DNA of 64,000 nucleotides from assembly GCF_029167105.1 (NCBI RefSeq), contig NZ_JARFML010000029.1:1-64000 (forward strand). Reading direction: 5' to 3'. The stretch comes from Bradyrhizobium yuanmingense. Lineage in GTDB: Bacteria > Pseudomonadota > Alphaproteobacteria > Rhizobiales > Xanthobacteraceae. The position numbers were made by a program, and so were the translations under genes. Positions 26,422 through 35,484 of this stretch are shown here, in pieces (positions within the stretch are counted from its first letter, which is position 1; each line of letters begins with the position of its first letter). A model generated the notes under the pieces. It was not told the origin of the DNA. It did not search any database and saw only the letters and a list, made by a program, of their open reading frames with translations.

Positions 26422-27077
26422 GCCGGCTCCAGATAGGGCTCGAACGCGTCGATCGAGACCTTCAGCGTGGGATCGCCATCCTCACCCCAGAGATCGCGGC
26501 CCTCGAACACCACGGTGTAGAGCCATTGCGGATTCTCGCCGAGCTCCATTGCCGCCGTGTCAGGAAACACGTGGCAGCCGTGGTTCAGCTCGACCACACC
26601 GACATGGCCGCGCACATAGCGCGGCAGCCGCGTGTGCGTGGCTGGGTGAATATTCCTGGCCCGGACGCGATCGCCGATCTTGAATTTCGCCGGAGCCGGG
26701 GCAGGGCGGCCGAACTTGCCGCGCACCATGATGCGCTCGACATTGGCGCGGTCGAACTTGCCGTGCTTAAGCGCCTTTGCAGGCTGCATCGCATGGCCGG
26801 CGGCGACCTCCTCGCGGGTGAGATAGCCTTTGTCGATCAGCATCTCCTCGAGCCCGAGAAACCATTTCTTGTAATAGGAGCTCGACAGGTAAACATGCGG
26901 CGGCAAGGTCTCGCGATAGAAGCGCGAGGTGTCGATGTTGAAGGCGCCGGCCGCGCCCATCGCGCGCACCATGGCCAGCACGCGCGACTCCCATTCCTCG
27001 TGAAACATCGGCTCGTTCGGCTCGGGCTCGACCTTGCCGAACCCGTCCATGCCGCCCATGTCGTGCACGCCGTTCAC
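26418..27077 (-). CDS. nthB: Nitrile hydratase subunit beta
   Basis: A 219-aa beta subunit that pairs with alpha to hydrate nitriles to amides. It begins (M)NGVHDMGGMDGFGKVEPE, the invariant beta N-terminus, and contains TRLPRYVRGHVGVVELNHG in the SH3-like C-terminal barrel. The start is a GTG at 27077, fixed by this N-terminus and by a four-base GTGA overlap with the alpha stop. A much longer open frame upstream is the shadow of the alpha gene. Confidence 0.93.
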   Translation of the reverse strand: MNGVHDMGGMDGFGKVEPEPNEPMFHEEWESRVLAMVRAMGAAGAFNIDTSRFYRETLPPHVYLSSSYYKKWFLGLEEMLIDKGYLTREEVAAGHAMQPAKALKHGKFDRANVERIMVRGKFGRPAPAPAKFKIGDRVRARNIHPATHTRLPRYVRGHVGVVELNHGCHVFPDTAAMELGENPQWLYTVVFEGRDLWGEDGDPTLKVSIDAFEPYLEPA

Positions 27078-27706
27078 GACGGTGCTCCCGGCGTCCTGGG
27101 GAAACCGGTGCCGATCATGGAGTCGCGCGTCACGAGCTCGGCGAGCTGCTCCTCGCTCCAGCCTTCCGTGCCCGCGGGGCGCATCGGCAGCACCAGGAAG
27201 CGCGTCTCGGCCGTGGAATCCCACACCCGGATCTCGATGTCCTTGGGTAGCGCGACCCCGAAATCGGCGAGCACGCCGCGCGGATCCTTCACCGCGCGCG
27301 AGCGGTAGGGCGCGGCTTTGTACCAGACCGGCGGCAGCCCGAGCATTTCCCAGGGGTAGCAGGAGCACAGTGTGCACACGACCATGTTGTGCCGCTCGGG
27401 CGTGTTCTCGACCACGACGAGATGATCGCCGACGCGGCTGACATGGCCGAGCGTGCCGATGGCCTTGGAGCCGTCCTGCAGCAGCGCCGTCTTGAACGCC
27501 GGATCGGTCCAGGCCTTGGCGACCACGCGCGCGCCATTGTGCGGGCCGATCTTGGTCTCATAGGCCTGGATGATGGCATCGAGCGCGGCCGGCTCGACAT
27601 AGCCTTTTTCGGTCAGGATCGTCTCGAGCGCGCGCACGCGCAGCTCGGTCTCGGACAGCTCGGAATGATCGTGATCGTGGTGATGATGGTCGTGATCTTG
27701 GCTCAT
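27074..27706 (-). CDS. nthA: Nitrile hydratase subunit alpha, cobalt type
   Basis: The catalytic subunit, 210 aa. The metal-binding claw is VCTLCSCYPW, with C111, C114 and C116. CTLCSC (Thr after the first Cys) is the cobalt-type signature, where iron enzymes have CSLCSC. The N-terminus is unusually His/Asp-rich (six His among residues 5-14), a plausible metal-binding tail. Operon order is alpha, beta, accessory, all with 4-bp overlaps. No amidase or nitrile-forming gene lies next to it. It is divergent from the enoyl-CoA hydratase gene. Confidence 0.95.
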   Translation of the reverse strand: MSQDHDHHHHDHDHSELSETELRVRALETILTEKGYVEPAALDAIIQAYETKIGPHNGARVVAKAWTDPAFKTALLQDGSKAIGTLGHVSRVGDHLVVVENTPERHNMVVCTLCSCYPWEMLGLPPVWYKAAPYRSRAVKDPRGVLADFGVALPKDIEIRVWDSTAETRFLVLPMRPAGTEGWSEEQLAELVTRDSMIGTGFPRTPGAPS

Positions 27707-27821
27707 GCCGCGGAAGATAGGCGCAATGGCCCGGACCTGTCGAGGGCTCGTTGCAACCCAGTCCTGGCACGTATGCGTGAGGGCATTTGTACGCTAGCAT
27801 CCCGCAAACAGCGTGGAGATC

Positions 27822-28631
27822 ATGGTGACCGATTACGTGAAGATCGAGAAGGGTCTCGGGCCGGAGGGGCGGATCGCGGTCGTGCGCTTCGACCGCGGCG
27901 ACGGCATCAACGCGCTCTCGCCGGAGGCGCTGCGCCAACTCACGGCGGCCGCGCGCAGCTTCGAGGACGATGCTGCGACCTCGGTCGTCGTGCTGACCGG
28001 CAGCTCGGGCGCCTTCAGCGCCGGCTTCGATCTCAAGGACGCCGAGGGACGCTCGCGCAAGGAGATGGACCTCGGCGCGCTGCGGCGGCACCTCAAGCTC
28101 GGGCCGCGCCTCACCCAAGCCTGGCAGGACATGGAGCAGATCACGATCGCCGCGATCGAAGGCTTTTGCATCGGCGGCGGCGTCGCCCTCGCGGTGGCGC
28201 TCGATTTCCGGGTGATGGGGCGCGATGCGCATCTGCGCGTGCCCGAGATCGGGCTCGGCATGAACATGAGCTGGCAGAGCATCCCGCGCATGCTGCATCT
28301 GATTGGGCCGGCCCGCACCAAGCAGGCGGTGATCCTGGCCGACCAGCGCATCAGCGCGGACGAGGCCTATGAATGGGGGCTCGTCGAGCAGGTCGCGGAT
28401 CCCGGCCATGCGTTCGATACCGCAATGGAGCTTGCCCGCAAGGTTGCCGCGCAACCGCCGCTGTCCGTCGCCATGACCAAACTGACCGTCAACCGGCTCG
28501 CACATGCACTGGACGATCTTGCAAGCCACATGGATGTCGACCAGTTCGCGCTCGCCAGCCTCAGCGAGGACCACAAAGAGGGCGTGGAGGCGTTCCTGAC
28601 GCGCCGCAAGCCGCGGTTCCGGGGTCGGTGA
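27822..28631 (+). CDS. Enoyl-CoA hydratase/isomerase family protein
   Basis: A crotonase-fold protein, 269 aa. The oxyanion-hole segments are GAFSAGFDLKD and EGFCIGGGVALAVALDFRVM. LRVPEIGLGMNMSWQ follows, where the second catalytic Glu region lies. The substrate cannot be told from sequence. The ATG at 27822 follows a GGAG by only three bases; GTG at 27813 or 27825 are alternatives. It is divergent from nitrile hydratase and upstream of metN, with about 240 bases in between, so it is probably an independent unit. Confidence 0.85.
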   Translation: MVTDYVKIEKGLGPEGRIAVVRFDRGDGINALSPEALRQLTAAARSFEDDAATSVVVLTGSSGAFSAGFDLKDAEGRSRKEMDLGALRRHLKLGPRLTQAWQDMEQITIAAIEGFCIGGGVALAVALDFRVMGRDAHLRVPEIGLGMNMSWQSIPRMLHLIGPARTKQAVILADQRISADEAYEWGLVEQVADPGHAFDTAMELARKVAAQPPLSVAMTKLTVNRLAHALDDLASHMDVDQFALASLSEDHKEGVEAFLTRRKPRFRGR

Positions 28632-28872
28632 TCGAGGCGCCGATACCGGCGGATAATCTTCTTCGTCAGGCGACGATCGGGAAAATTTTGTCCAAGTCCT
28701 GCCAAATATCTGAGATTGCAAGGAAGAGCAGAAAGAGCGAAGGTGCGTGCTGCGGTGCAGCGCGCTCCATTGAGCCCTCGTCGCGATTTCCACCCCCCGT
28801 CGCAGACGCGACCGGTTGCCATGTGCTCTGCGCATCTGGGTGACCGAGCTATTGTGCATGAAGGCCGCCTCC

Positions 28873-29997
28873 ATGAATGCCCACCAATCGCTCGCGATCG
28901 GACGACCGATCGAGACGCTTGAAGCGATTTCACCCGCGTCGGCCGAGCCGGACGCGATGGTTCGTTTTGCCGGCATCTCCAAGACCTATCCGGCCTATCG
29001 CGGCAAGCCCGGCGTCAACGCGCTGCAAGACATCGACTTCGCCATTCGGCGCGGCTCCATCACCGGCGTGATCGGCCGCTCTGGCGCCGGCAAGTCGAGC
29101 CTGGTCCGACTCATCAACGGCCTGGAGAAACCGACCACGGGCCGTGTGATCGTCGACGGCCGCGATATCTCGGCCTTGGCCGGCCGCGAGCTGCGGCTGG
29201 CGCAGCGCTCGATCGGCATGATCTTCCAGCATTTCAACCTGCTGTCCTCGCGCACCGCGGCCGACAACATCGCGCTGCCGCTGGAGATCGCCGGTTGGAC
29301 CAAGACCGACATCAAGGCCCGCGTCACTGATCTGCTCGCGCTGGTCGGCATCGCCGACAAGCACGACCGCTATCCTTCCGAACTGTCCGGCGGCCAGAAG
29401 CAGCGCGTCGGCATCGCCCGCGCGCTGGCGACGCGGCCAAGCGTGCTGCTGTCGGACGAGGCGACCTCGGCACTCGATCCGCAGACCACGCGCGCGATCC
29501 TCGATCTGCTTGCGAACATCAACCGCGAGCTCGGCGTCACCATCGTGCTGATCACGCATGAGATGTCCGTGGTGCGCCAGCTCGCCAAGGAGGTGGTGGT
29601 GTTAGACGCCGGCCGCGTCGTCGAGAGCGGCCACGTCGCCGACATCTTCACGCATCCAAGACATCCGATCACGCAGTCCTTCCTCGCCGAGGTGATCGGC
29701 GACAGCCTGCCGGTGTCGCTGGCGAGCCGGATCGTTTCGAAGCAGCCTGCCGGCGGGCAGGCCGTGATCCGAATCCAGGTGCGCGGGGCAGGGGCGGGCG
29801 AAACCGTGGTGGCCCGGCTCGCGCGCGAGCTCGGGCTCGACGTCGCGCTGCTGTCGGCACGCATCGACGAGATCGGCGGCCAGCATGTGGGCTCGCTGAC
29901 GCTCGGAATTCCCGGCGGCGAGGACGCGGTGACGCGCACGCTCGCCTGGCTCTCTCAAGATCAATTCCCAGCGGAGCGTCTCGGCTATGTCGCCTGA
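28873..29997 (+). CDS. metN: Methionine-type ABC transporter ATP-binding protein
   Basis: An ATPase of the D/L-methionine uptake family, 374 aa. Walker A GRSGAGKSSLVRLING, Q loop FQHFNLL, signature LSGGQKQRVGIARAL and Walker B VLLSDEATSALD are all intact. After about residue 290 a NIL ligand-binding regulatory domain follows, the hallmark of MetN. The N-terminal 40 residues before the ABC domain are poorly conserved; ATG 28858 is an alternative start. metI overlaps its 3' end. No metQ follows, and no SAM riboswitch is recognisable in the 240-base leader. Confidence 0.9.
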   Translation: MNAHQSLAIGRPIETLEAISPASAEPDAMVRFAGISKTYPAYRGKPGVNALQDIDFAIRRGSITGVIGRSGAGKSSLVRLINGLEKPTTGRVIVDGRDISALAGRELRLAQRSIGMIFQHFNLLSSRTAADNIALPLEIAGWTKTDIKARVTDLLALVGIADKHDRYPSELSGGQKQRVGIARALATRPSVLLSDEATSALDPQTTRAILDLLANINRELGVTIVLITHEMSVVRQLAKEVVVLDAGRVVESGHVADIFTHPRHPITQSFLAEVIGDSLPVSLASRIVSKQPAGGQAVIRIQVRGAGAGETVVARLARELGLDVALLSARIDEIGGQHVGSLTLGIPGGEDAVTRTLAWLSQDQFPAERLGYVA

Positions 29998-30652
29998 ACT
30001 CATGAACCTGATCATCCAGGCCACCTTCGAAAGCCTGTACATGGTCGGCATCGCGGCGCTGCTCGGCACCGTCTTCGGCCTGCCGCTCGGCGTGTTCCTG
30101 GCCACCAGCCGCAAAGGCGAGCTGTTCGCAGCGCCCATCGTCAATCGCGTGCTCGGCATTGTCGTCAATGCGACGCGCTCGACGCCCTTCATCATCCTCG
30201 TCGTCGCCATCATCCCGTTCACGCGCCTCGTTGCCGGCACCTCGATCGGCTCGACGGCCGCGATCGTGCCGCTGACGATCGCCTCGACGCCGTTCATCGC
30301 GCGCCTTGTCGAGGCTGCGATCCGCGAGGTCGACGGCGGCCTGATCGAGACGGCGTCCTCGTTTGGCGCCTCGCCGCTCCAGATCGTGTTCAAGGTCCTG
30401 ATCCCGGAGGCGCTGCCGGGACTGCTGCTGGCGCTGACGCTCGCGGTGGTCAGCCTGCTCGGCTATTCCGCGATGGTCGGCGCAGTCGGCGGCGGCGGCC
30501 TCGGCGATCTCGGCATCCGTTACGGCTATCAGCGCTTCATGCCGGAGATGATGCTGGCCGTCGTGGTCGTGCTGATCGCACTGGTACAGATCGTCCAGAG
30601 CGCCGGCGACTATCTGGCGCGCCGGGTCAATCGCCGGCTGCGGCATCGCTGA
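29987..30652 (+). CDS. metI: Methionine-type ABC transporter permease
   Basis: An inner-membrane permease, 221 aa, with about five membrane helices and the EAA loop around ETASSFGASPLQIVFKVLIPEALP. GYSAMVGAVGGGGLGDLGIRYGYQRF is highly typical of MetI. It overlaps metN by 11 bases (ATG 30002 is an alternative that would remove the overlap). The substrate-binding lipoprotein MetQ is not encoded within the window. Confidence 0.93.
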   Translation: MSPELMNLIIQATFESLYMVGIAALLGTVFGLPLGVFLATSRKGELFAAPIVNRVLGIVVNATRSTPFIILVVAIIPFTRLVAGTSIGSTAAIVPLTIASTPFIARLVEAAIREVDGGLIETASSFGASPLQIVFKVLIPEALPGLLLALTLAVVSLLGYSAMVGAVGGGGLGDLGIRYGYQRFMPEMMLAVVVVLIALVQIVQSAGDYLARRVNRRLRHR

Positions 30653-30692
30653 ATCGTTTTCCCGATGTTGCAGACGGGCCGATTCTGTTTCT

Positions 30693-30711
30693 GTCTGGAA
30701 ACATTCCAGAC
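30693..30711. promoter_or_regulatory. Candidate Irr/ICE-type iron control dyad 1
   Basis: GTCTGGAA-ACA-TTCCAGAC is a perfect 8-bp dyad with a three-base spacer. The core CTGGAANNNTTCCAG has the geometry of the iron control element bound by Irr in Bradyrhizobium (CTAGAA-type half sites), by recollection of that consensus. It lies about 150 bases before the TonB-dependent receptor gene. Confidence 0.45.
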
Positions 30712-30756
30712 TGCGAAGCACGCATGAGCGCATGCGCCGCACATGCTGCGCACACG

Positions 30757-30772
30757 TCTGGAGAGATTCTAA
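30757..30772. promoter_or_regulatory. Candidate Irr/ICE-type iron control dyad 2
   Basis: TCTGGAGAGATTCTAA has the same half-site spacing as the upstream dyad with one mismatch in the left arm (GGAG for GGAA). Two such sites in one promoter region strengthen the iron-regulation reading for the downstream receptor. Confidence 0.35.
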
Positions 30773-30845
30773 CGCGGTTCCTATCGCGCTTGAAAACCGC
30801 CTGAGTTAGGGCGAGGCGTCAAGAACGATACCGGCGAAGCCGGCA

Positions 30846-33161
30846 GTGCGTGGGGCCTCGAAAGACGTGAGCGACTATCAATTTTCTTCGCGTGGCGACA
30901 CGCGTCGTCGACAGATTCAGGTGCTTTTTCTCGGTGCGGTCAGCACATTCTCTCTCGTCCCTTTTGGTGCCGTGGAAGCGCAGACGCAAATTCCTCCGGT
31001 CACCGTCGAAGCGCCGGCGCAGCGCGCGCGTCCGGCGGCGGTTGCGTCGTCGCGGCGGGCGGCAGCGACACGCACCGCACGCGCCAATCGTCGCGGACCG
31101 GCGCAGCAGGCTGCGCCAATCCAGTCGGCCTCATCGAACGGCGCTACCGGCGAACGCGCCAACGGTCCGGTGCGCGGCTTCGTTGCCACGCGGAGCGGCA
31201 CCGCCACCAAGACGGATATTCCGCTGATCGAGACGCCGCAATCGGTGTCCGTGATCACCACCGACCAGGTCAGGAACCAGGGCGCGGTCTCGATCGGCGA
31301 GGCACTGCGCTACACCGCCGGCGTCAGCGGCGACGTCAATGGCGGCTCCGACACCCGCTTCGGCGCGCTCCAGATTCGCGGCTTCGACACCACCATGTCC
31401 GGCCTCTACCTCGACGGCCTGCGGATTCCCTCGAGCAATTACGTGCACTTCAACGGCCTCGATCCCTACGGCGCCGAACGCCTGGAAGTGCTGAAGGGGC
31501 CGTCCTCGGCGATGTATGGCGGCAGCGGCACCGGCGGCATCCTCAACTACGTGACGAAACTGCCGACCGCACAGCAGTTCGGCGAGGTCTCGATCTCCGG
31601 CGGCAGCTTCAACCGCTACCAGGGTCAGTTCGACATGGGCGGCCCCGCCAACAAGGAAGGCACCGTGCTGTGGCGCCTGACCGGCGTCGTCCGCGACGGC
31701 GAGACTCAGGTCGACTTCACCAAGGACAATCGCGTTTTCATCGCGCCCGCGGTCACGTTCAAGCCGAACGAGGACACCACGATCACCCTGCTCGCCAATT
31801 ATCAGCGCGACCGGGCAGGGTGGGGCCTTCAGTTCCTGCCGGCCTCGGGCACGGTCTGGCCGAACAACGGCCGCACCATCCCGGTCTCGTTCTTCGCGGG
31901 CGTGCCGAGCTTCGACGCCTTCAACACCGAGATCGCGACCGCCGGCTATCAGCTGTCGCACAATTTCACCGACAACATCACGTTCCGGCAGAACCTGCGC
32001 TACGCCTATCAGCACAACGAGGAGAAGGTCTTCTACGGCGCCGGATACACCAACGAAGCGGCAGGACAGCTCGGGCGCTTCGGCAGCTACAGCAACACGT
32101 ACATCAACTCCTTCGCGGTCGACAACCAGCTCCAGGGCAAGTTCGTAACCGGCATCCTCAGCCATAATACCCTGGTCGGGCTCGACTATCGCAACACCAC
32201 GTTCCGCGACACCGCCTTTGCCGTCACGACCTCGTCGCCGGAGATCAACGTCTTCAACCCGGTCTACAGCTACGACTGGACCATGGGCGGGATGTACGAC
32301 AACAAGGGCGTCAAGCAGTCGCAGCTCGGGCTTTACGCGCAGGATCAGATCAAGCTCGGCCGACTCTCGTTCCTGCTTGCAGGTCGCGAGGACTTCGTGA
32401 CGACCCAGGTCGATACCGATGTATTCACCCCCTCGTCGGTCACGAAGGATGCCTCGGCCTTCACCGGCCGCGCCGCCGTCATGTACAATTTCGACAACGG
32501 CATCGCTCCGTATTTCAGCTATTCGGAATCGTTCCTGCCGGTGCTGGCGACCAATGCCGCGGGACAGATGCTCAATCCCGAGACCGGCGTGCAGTACGAG
32601 GTCGGCGTCAAGTACCAGCCGCTCGGCTGGAACGCGCTGTTCACCTTCGCCGCCTTCGACCTGACGCGCGACAACGTCGGCGTCTACGTGCCTACAACCA
32701 CCTATTACGAACAGATCGGACAGGTGAAATCGCGTGGCATCGAGCTCGAAGGCTCGATGTCGCTCGCCGACGGCTGGAACTTGCGTGCCGCCTATGCCTA
32801 TGTCGATGCCGTCGTCACGCAGGATCCGGTCAATGTCGGCAAGGCGCCGATCCCCGTGCCGCTCAACCGCGCATCGTTGTGGAGCGACTACACGCTCCAG
32901 AACGGGCTGCTGGCGGGCTTGCAGTTCGGCGGCGGCATCCGCTACGTCGGCGCCACCTGGGGCGATGAGGCCAACACGTTCAAGGTGGGATCGGCCACGG
33001 TGCTGGACGCGCTGCTCGCCTATACCAGGGACAATTGGCGCCTGTCGGTGAACGTCACCAATTTGGCGGATACGCGTTATGTCGCCGCCTGCTACGGCCT
33101 GTCGGGCTGCATGTATGCCGAAGGACGGAAAGCCATCGGCAAGCTGACCTATCGCTGGTGA
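30846..33161 (+). CDS. TonB-dependent siderophore receptor
   Basis: A 771-aa outer-membrane receptor of the FhuA/FpvA-like ferric siderophore family. An N-terminal export region (about residues 20-46, ending VEAQ) is followed by a TonB box-like TQIPPVTVEAP, then an Ala/Arg-rich linker. The plug domain (PLIETPQSVSVITTDQV ... GALQIRGFDTTMSGLYLDG ... YGAERLEVLKGPSSAMYGG) and a 22-strand barrel ending LTYRW follow. The start is a GTG; GTG 30867 is an alternative. Likely iron-regulated given two upstream dyads. No siderophore biosynthesis gene is nearby, so it probably takes up a foreign siderophore. Confidence 0.93.
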   Translation: MRGASKDVSDYQFSSRGDTRRRQIQVLFLGAVSTFSLVPFGAVEAQTQIPPVTVEAPAQRARPAAVASSRRAAATRTARANRRGPAQQAAPIQSASSNGATGERANGPVRGFVATRSGTATKTDIPLIETPQSVSVITTDQVRNQGAVSIGEALRYTAGVSGDVNGGSDTRFGALQIRGFDTTMSGLYLDGLRIPSSNYVHFNGLDPYGAERLEVLKGPSSAMYGGSGTGGILNYVTKLPTAQQFGEVSISGGSFNRYQGQFDMGGPANKEGTVLWRLTGVVRDGETQVDFTKDNRVFIAPAVTFKPNEDTTITLLANYQRDRAGWGLQFLPASGTVWPNNGRTIPVSFFAGVPSFDAFNTEIATAGYQLSHNFTDNITFRQNLRYAYQHNEEKVFYGAGYTNEAAGQLGRFGSYSNTYINSFAVDNQLQGKFVTGILSHNTLVGLDYRNTTFRDTAFAVTTSSPEINVFNPVYSYDWTMGGMYDNKGVKQSQLGLYAQDQIKLGRLSFLLAGREDFVTTQVDTDVFTPSSVTKDASAFTGRAAVMYNFDNGIAPYFSYSESFLPVLATNAAGQMLNPETGVQYEVGVKYQPLGWNALFTFAAFDLTRDNVGVYVPTTTYYEQIGQVKSRGIELEGSMSLADGWNLRAAYAYVDAVVTQDPVNVGKAPIPVPLNRASLWSDYTLQNGLLAGLQFGGGIRYVGATWGDEANTFKVGSATVLDALLAYTRDNWRLSVNVTNLADTRYVAACYGLSGCMYAEGRKAIGKLTYRW

Positions 33162-33171
33162 GGTCAGATGT

Positions 33172-33201
33172 GGATGGTCCGGCGTACCAGCCGGACCATC
33201 C
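33172..33201. terminator. Bidirectional terminator hairpin
   Basis: Perfect 12-bp arms GGATGGTCCGGC (33172-33183) and GCCGGACCATCC (33190-33201) with a six-base loop, placed between the convergent receptor and aldehyde dehydrogenase genes. A very stable hairpin with no U tract. Confidence 0.7.
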
Positions 33202-33266
33202 GGTGCCGCCCATGCGGCAGAAGCGGCCGGCGGCCCGTGCTGCCACGGAGGCGGCCTGTCCGGCGG

Positions 33267-34718
33267 TCAGAACGGATAGTGCCGGGGCCCGGTCTGCACG
33301 GTGATCCAGCGCAACTCGGTGAACTCGTCGATTGCGGCCTTGCCGCCGAAGCGGCCGTAGCCTGACGCCTTGGTGCCGCCGAACGGCATCTGAGGCTCGT
33401 CATGCACGGTCGGGGCGTTGACGTGGCAGATGCCCGCCTCGATCCGCCTGGCAACGCCGAGCGCACGGGCGACGTCGCGGCCGAACACGGCGGAGGAGAG
33501 GCCGTATTCGGTGTCGTTGGCCACGCGCACGGCCTCGTCGGTCCCGCTCACGCGCACCACGGTCACGACGGGACCAAAGCTCTCCTCGCCATAGATCCGC
33601 ATCGCCGGCGTGACATGATCGACGATGGTGGCGGGCATGATGGTGCCGCTGCCGTGACCGCCGGCAGCGAGCACGGCACCCTTGGCGACGGCATCGTCGA
33701 TCAGGCCCCGGACGCGCTCGCAGGCGGCGTCACTGACCAGCGAGCCCAGCACGACATTGCCCTTGCGGGGATCGCCGAAGGGAAGGCTTCTGGCCTTGGC
33801 AGCGAACTTGGCGATGAAGGCGTCCGCCACCTTGTCGTCGACCACGATCCGCTCGGTCGACATGCAGATCTGCCCCTGGTTCATGAACGCGCCGAACGCT
33901 GCCGCATTCACTGCGGCGTCGAGATCGGCATCGTCGAGGATCACGAGCGGAGCCTTGCCGCCAAGCTCAAGCAGCGCGCGCTTCAGGTGCTTTGCGCATG
34001 CCAGTGCGATGAGGCGGCCGACGCGGGTCGAGCCGGTGAAATTGACGCGGCGGATCGCAGGGTGGGCGATCAGCGCCTCGACCACCGCCTGCGCATCCTC
34101 GGGCGCATTGGTCACGACATTGACGACGCCGTCACCGAGGCCGGCCTCTGCCAGGCAGCTTCCGATCAGCCGATGTACGCCGGGGCTCATTTCGGACGCC
34201 TTGAGCACCACGGTGTTGCCGCAGGCGAGCGGCATCGCCACCGAGCGCACGCCGAGGATCACGGGGGCGTTCCACGGCGCGATGCCGAGCACCACACCGA
34301 CCGGCTGGCGAAACGCCATGGCGAGGTTGTCGGGCTTGTCGGTCGGAATGACTTCGCCGGATATCTGCGTCGTCATGGCCGCGGCTTCGCGCAGCATGCC
34401 TTCGGCCAGGTGCACGTTGAACCCGGCCCAGCCCGCGGTGGCGCCGGTTTCGGCGACCATCAGCGCGGTGAACTCCGCTGCCCGGCGCGCGAGGATGTCG
34501 GCGGCCGCATTGAGCCGCTTGCGGCGCTCGGAGGGACCAAGCTGCGACCAGGCCGGGAAGGCGGCGGCCGCAGCGTCTGCGGCCCGCATCGCGTCGTCGA
34601 TCGAGGCCGCCGCCACGATGGTCGCGATCTCTCCCGAGATCGGGTTGTGGCGCTGGAAGGTCCGCTGATTGCTGGCCGACTGGTCCTTGCCACCGATGAG
34701 AAGGTCGATTGCGTTCAT
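33267..34718 (-). CDS. Aldehyde dehydrogenase, vanillin/salicylaldehyde dehydrogenase-like
   Basis: An NAD(P)-dependent aldehyde dehydrogenase, 483 aa. The catalytic Cys is at about 285 in MNQGQICMSTERI and the general-base Glu at about 251 in LLELGGKAPLVI. GQICMSTER is the form I associate with vanillin, benzaldehyde and salicylaldehyde dehydrogenases. Start 34718 has GGAG seven bases upstream. It is the last gene of a run with livF, livMG, livH and livK, suggesting the transporter imports an aromatic precursor. The substrate is an inference. Confidence 0.88.
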   Translation of the reverse strand: MNAIDLLIGGKDQSASNQRTFQRHNPISGEIATIVAAASIDDAMRAADAAAAAFPAWSQLGPSERRKRLNAAADILARRAAEFTALMVAETGATAGWAGFNVHLAEGMLREAAAMTTQISGEVIPTDKPDNLAMAFRQPVGVVLGIAPWNAPVILGVRSVAMPLACGNTVVLKASEMSPGVHRLIGSCLAEAGLGDGVVNVVTNAPEDAQAVVEALIAHPAIRRVNFTGSTRVGRLIALACAKHLKRALLELGGKAPLVILDDADLDAAVNAAAFGAFMNQGQICMSTERIVVDDKVADAFIAKFAAKARSLPFGDPRKGNVVLGSLVSDAACERVRGLIDDAVAKGAVLAAGGHGSGTIMPATIVDHVTPAMRIYGEESFGPVVTVVRVSGTDEAVRVANDTEYGLSSAVFGRDVARALGVARRIEAGICHVNAPTVHDEPQMPFGGTKASGYGRFGGKAAIDEFTELRWITVQTGPRHYPF

Positions 34719-34752
34719 GAAGCACTCCAAAGGTTGCAGGCGGGTTGAGTGA

Positions 34753-35484
34753 TTAAGGTGGGGACGGGGCCGCGCGCGCCTTGCCGAGATAGGCGCGCTG
34801 GACTTCCGGATCGTTCTTCATCGCACTGGCCGGCCCGCTGCCGGCGTTGCGGCCGGACTCGATCAGGTAGACACGGTCGGCGATGTCGAGGCTCGCCCGC
34901 GCATTCTGCTCGACCAGCAAAACGCTGAGGCCGCTTTTGCGGATCTCCGCCAGTGCACGGAAGACTTCGCGGCTGAGCAGGGGCGACAGGCCGAGCGAAG
35001 GCTCATCGAGCAGGAGCAGCAGCGGGTTCGACATCAGCGCCCGTCCGATCGCCACCATCTGCTGCTCGCCGCCGCTCATGGTGCGGACGGCCTGGGCCAT
35101 ACGCTCGGCAAGGCGCGGGAACAGTCGCAGGATCCTCGCGAGCCGGTCCGCCTCGCCTGCGCGGGCGCGGGCGGGGTAGGCGCCGAGCTGCAGATTCTCG
35201 GCAACCGTCAGATCGCCGAACACGCCGCGGCCTTCAGGCACCAGCGCGATGCCACGCTCTACGATCAGATGGGCGGGTAGTTCGCCAATGTGATGTCCCT
35301 CGAACCGGATCGTTGCGCCAGGCGCAGGCCTGACCAGCCCGGCGATGCTTTTGAGCAAGGTGGACTTGCCGGCGCCGTTGGCGCCGAGGATCGCGACGAT
35401 TTCGCCTTGCTCGATACCGAGCGCAATGTCGGCGAGGGCCTGGTGCTTGCCATAGAAGTGGGAGAGGGCGGCGACCTCAAGCAT
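34753..35484 (-). CDS. livF: Branched-chain amino acid-type ABC transporter ATPase LivF
   Basis: A LivF-family ATPase, 243 aa. Walker A GANGAGKSTLLKSI, the LivF-typical GIALVPEGRGVFGDLTVAENL, signature MSGGEQQMVAIGRAL and Walker B LLLLDEPSLGLSP are intact. ATG 35484 is chosen because LEVAALSHFYG begins the ABC domain. It overlaps the preceding livMG by eight bases. The Liv family also carries aromatic acids and amides, which fits the neighbouring aldehyde dehydrogenase. Confidence 0.92.
   Translation of the reverse strand: MLEVAALSHFYGKHQALADIALGIEQGEIVAILGANGAGKSTLLKSIAGLVRPAPGATIRFEGHHIGELPAHLIVERGIALVPEGRGVFGDLTVAENLQLGAYPARARAGEADRLARILRLFPRLAERMAQAVRTMSGGEQQMVAIGRALMSNPLLLLLDEPSLGLSPLLSREVFRALAEIRKSGLSVLLVEQNARASLDIADRVYLIESGRNAGSGPASAMKNDPEVQRAYLGKARAAPSPP

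Noticed and set aside
27765..27780. TGGCAC resembling a sigma-54 -24 element before the enoyl-CoA hydratase gene
   Set aside because: The -12 GC dinucleotide is absent at the required spacing, so the site does not meet the sigma-54 consensus.
28632..28872. Possible SAM riboswitch before metN
   Set aside because: The conserved SAM-II type core and pseudoknot sequences were looked for and not found; only ordinary GC-rich leader sequence.
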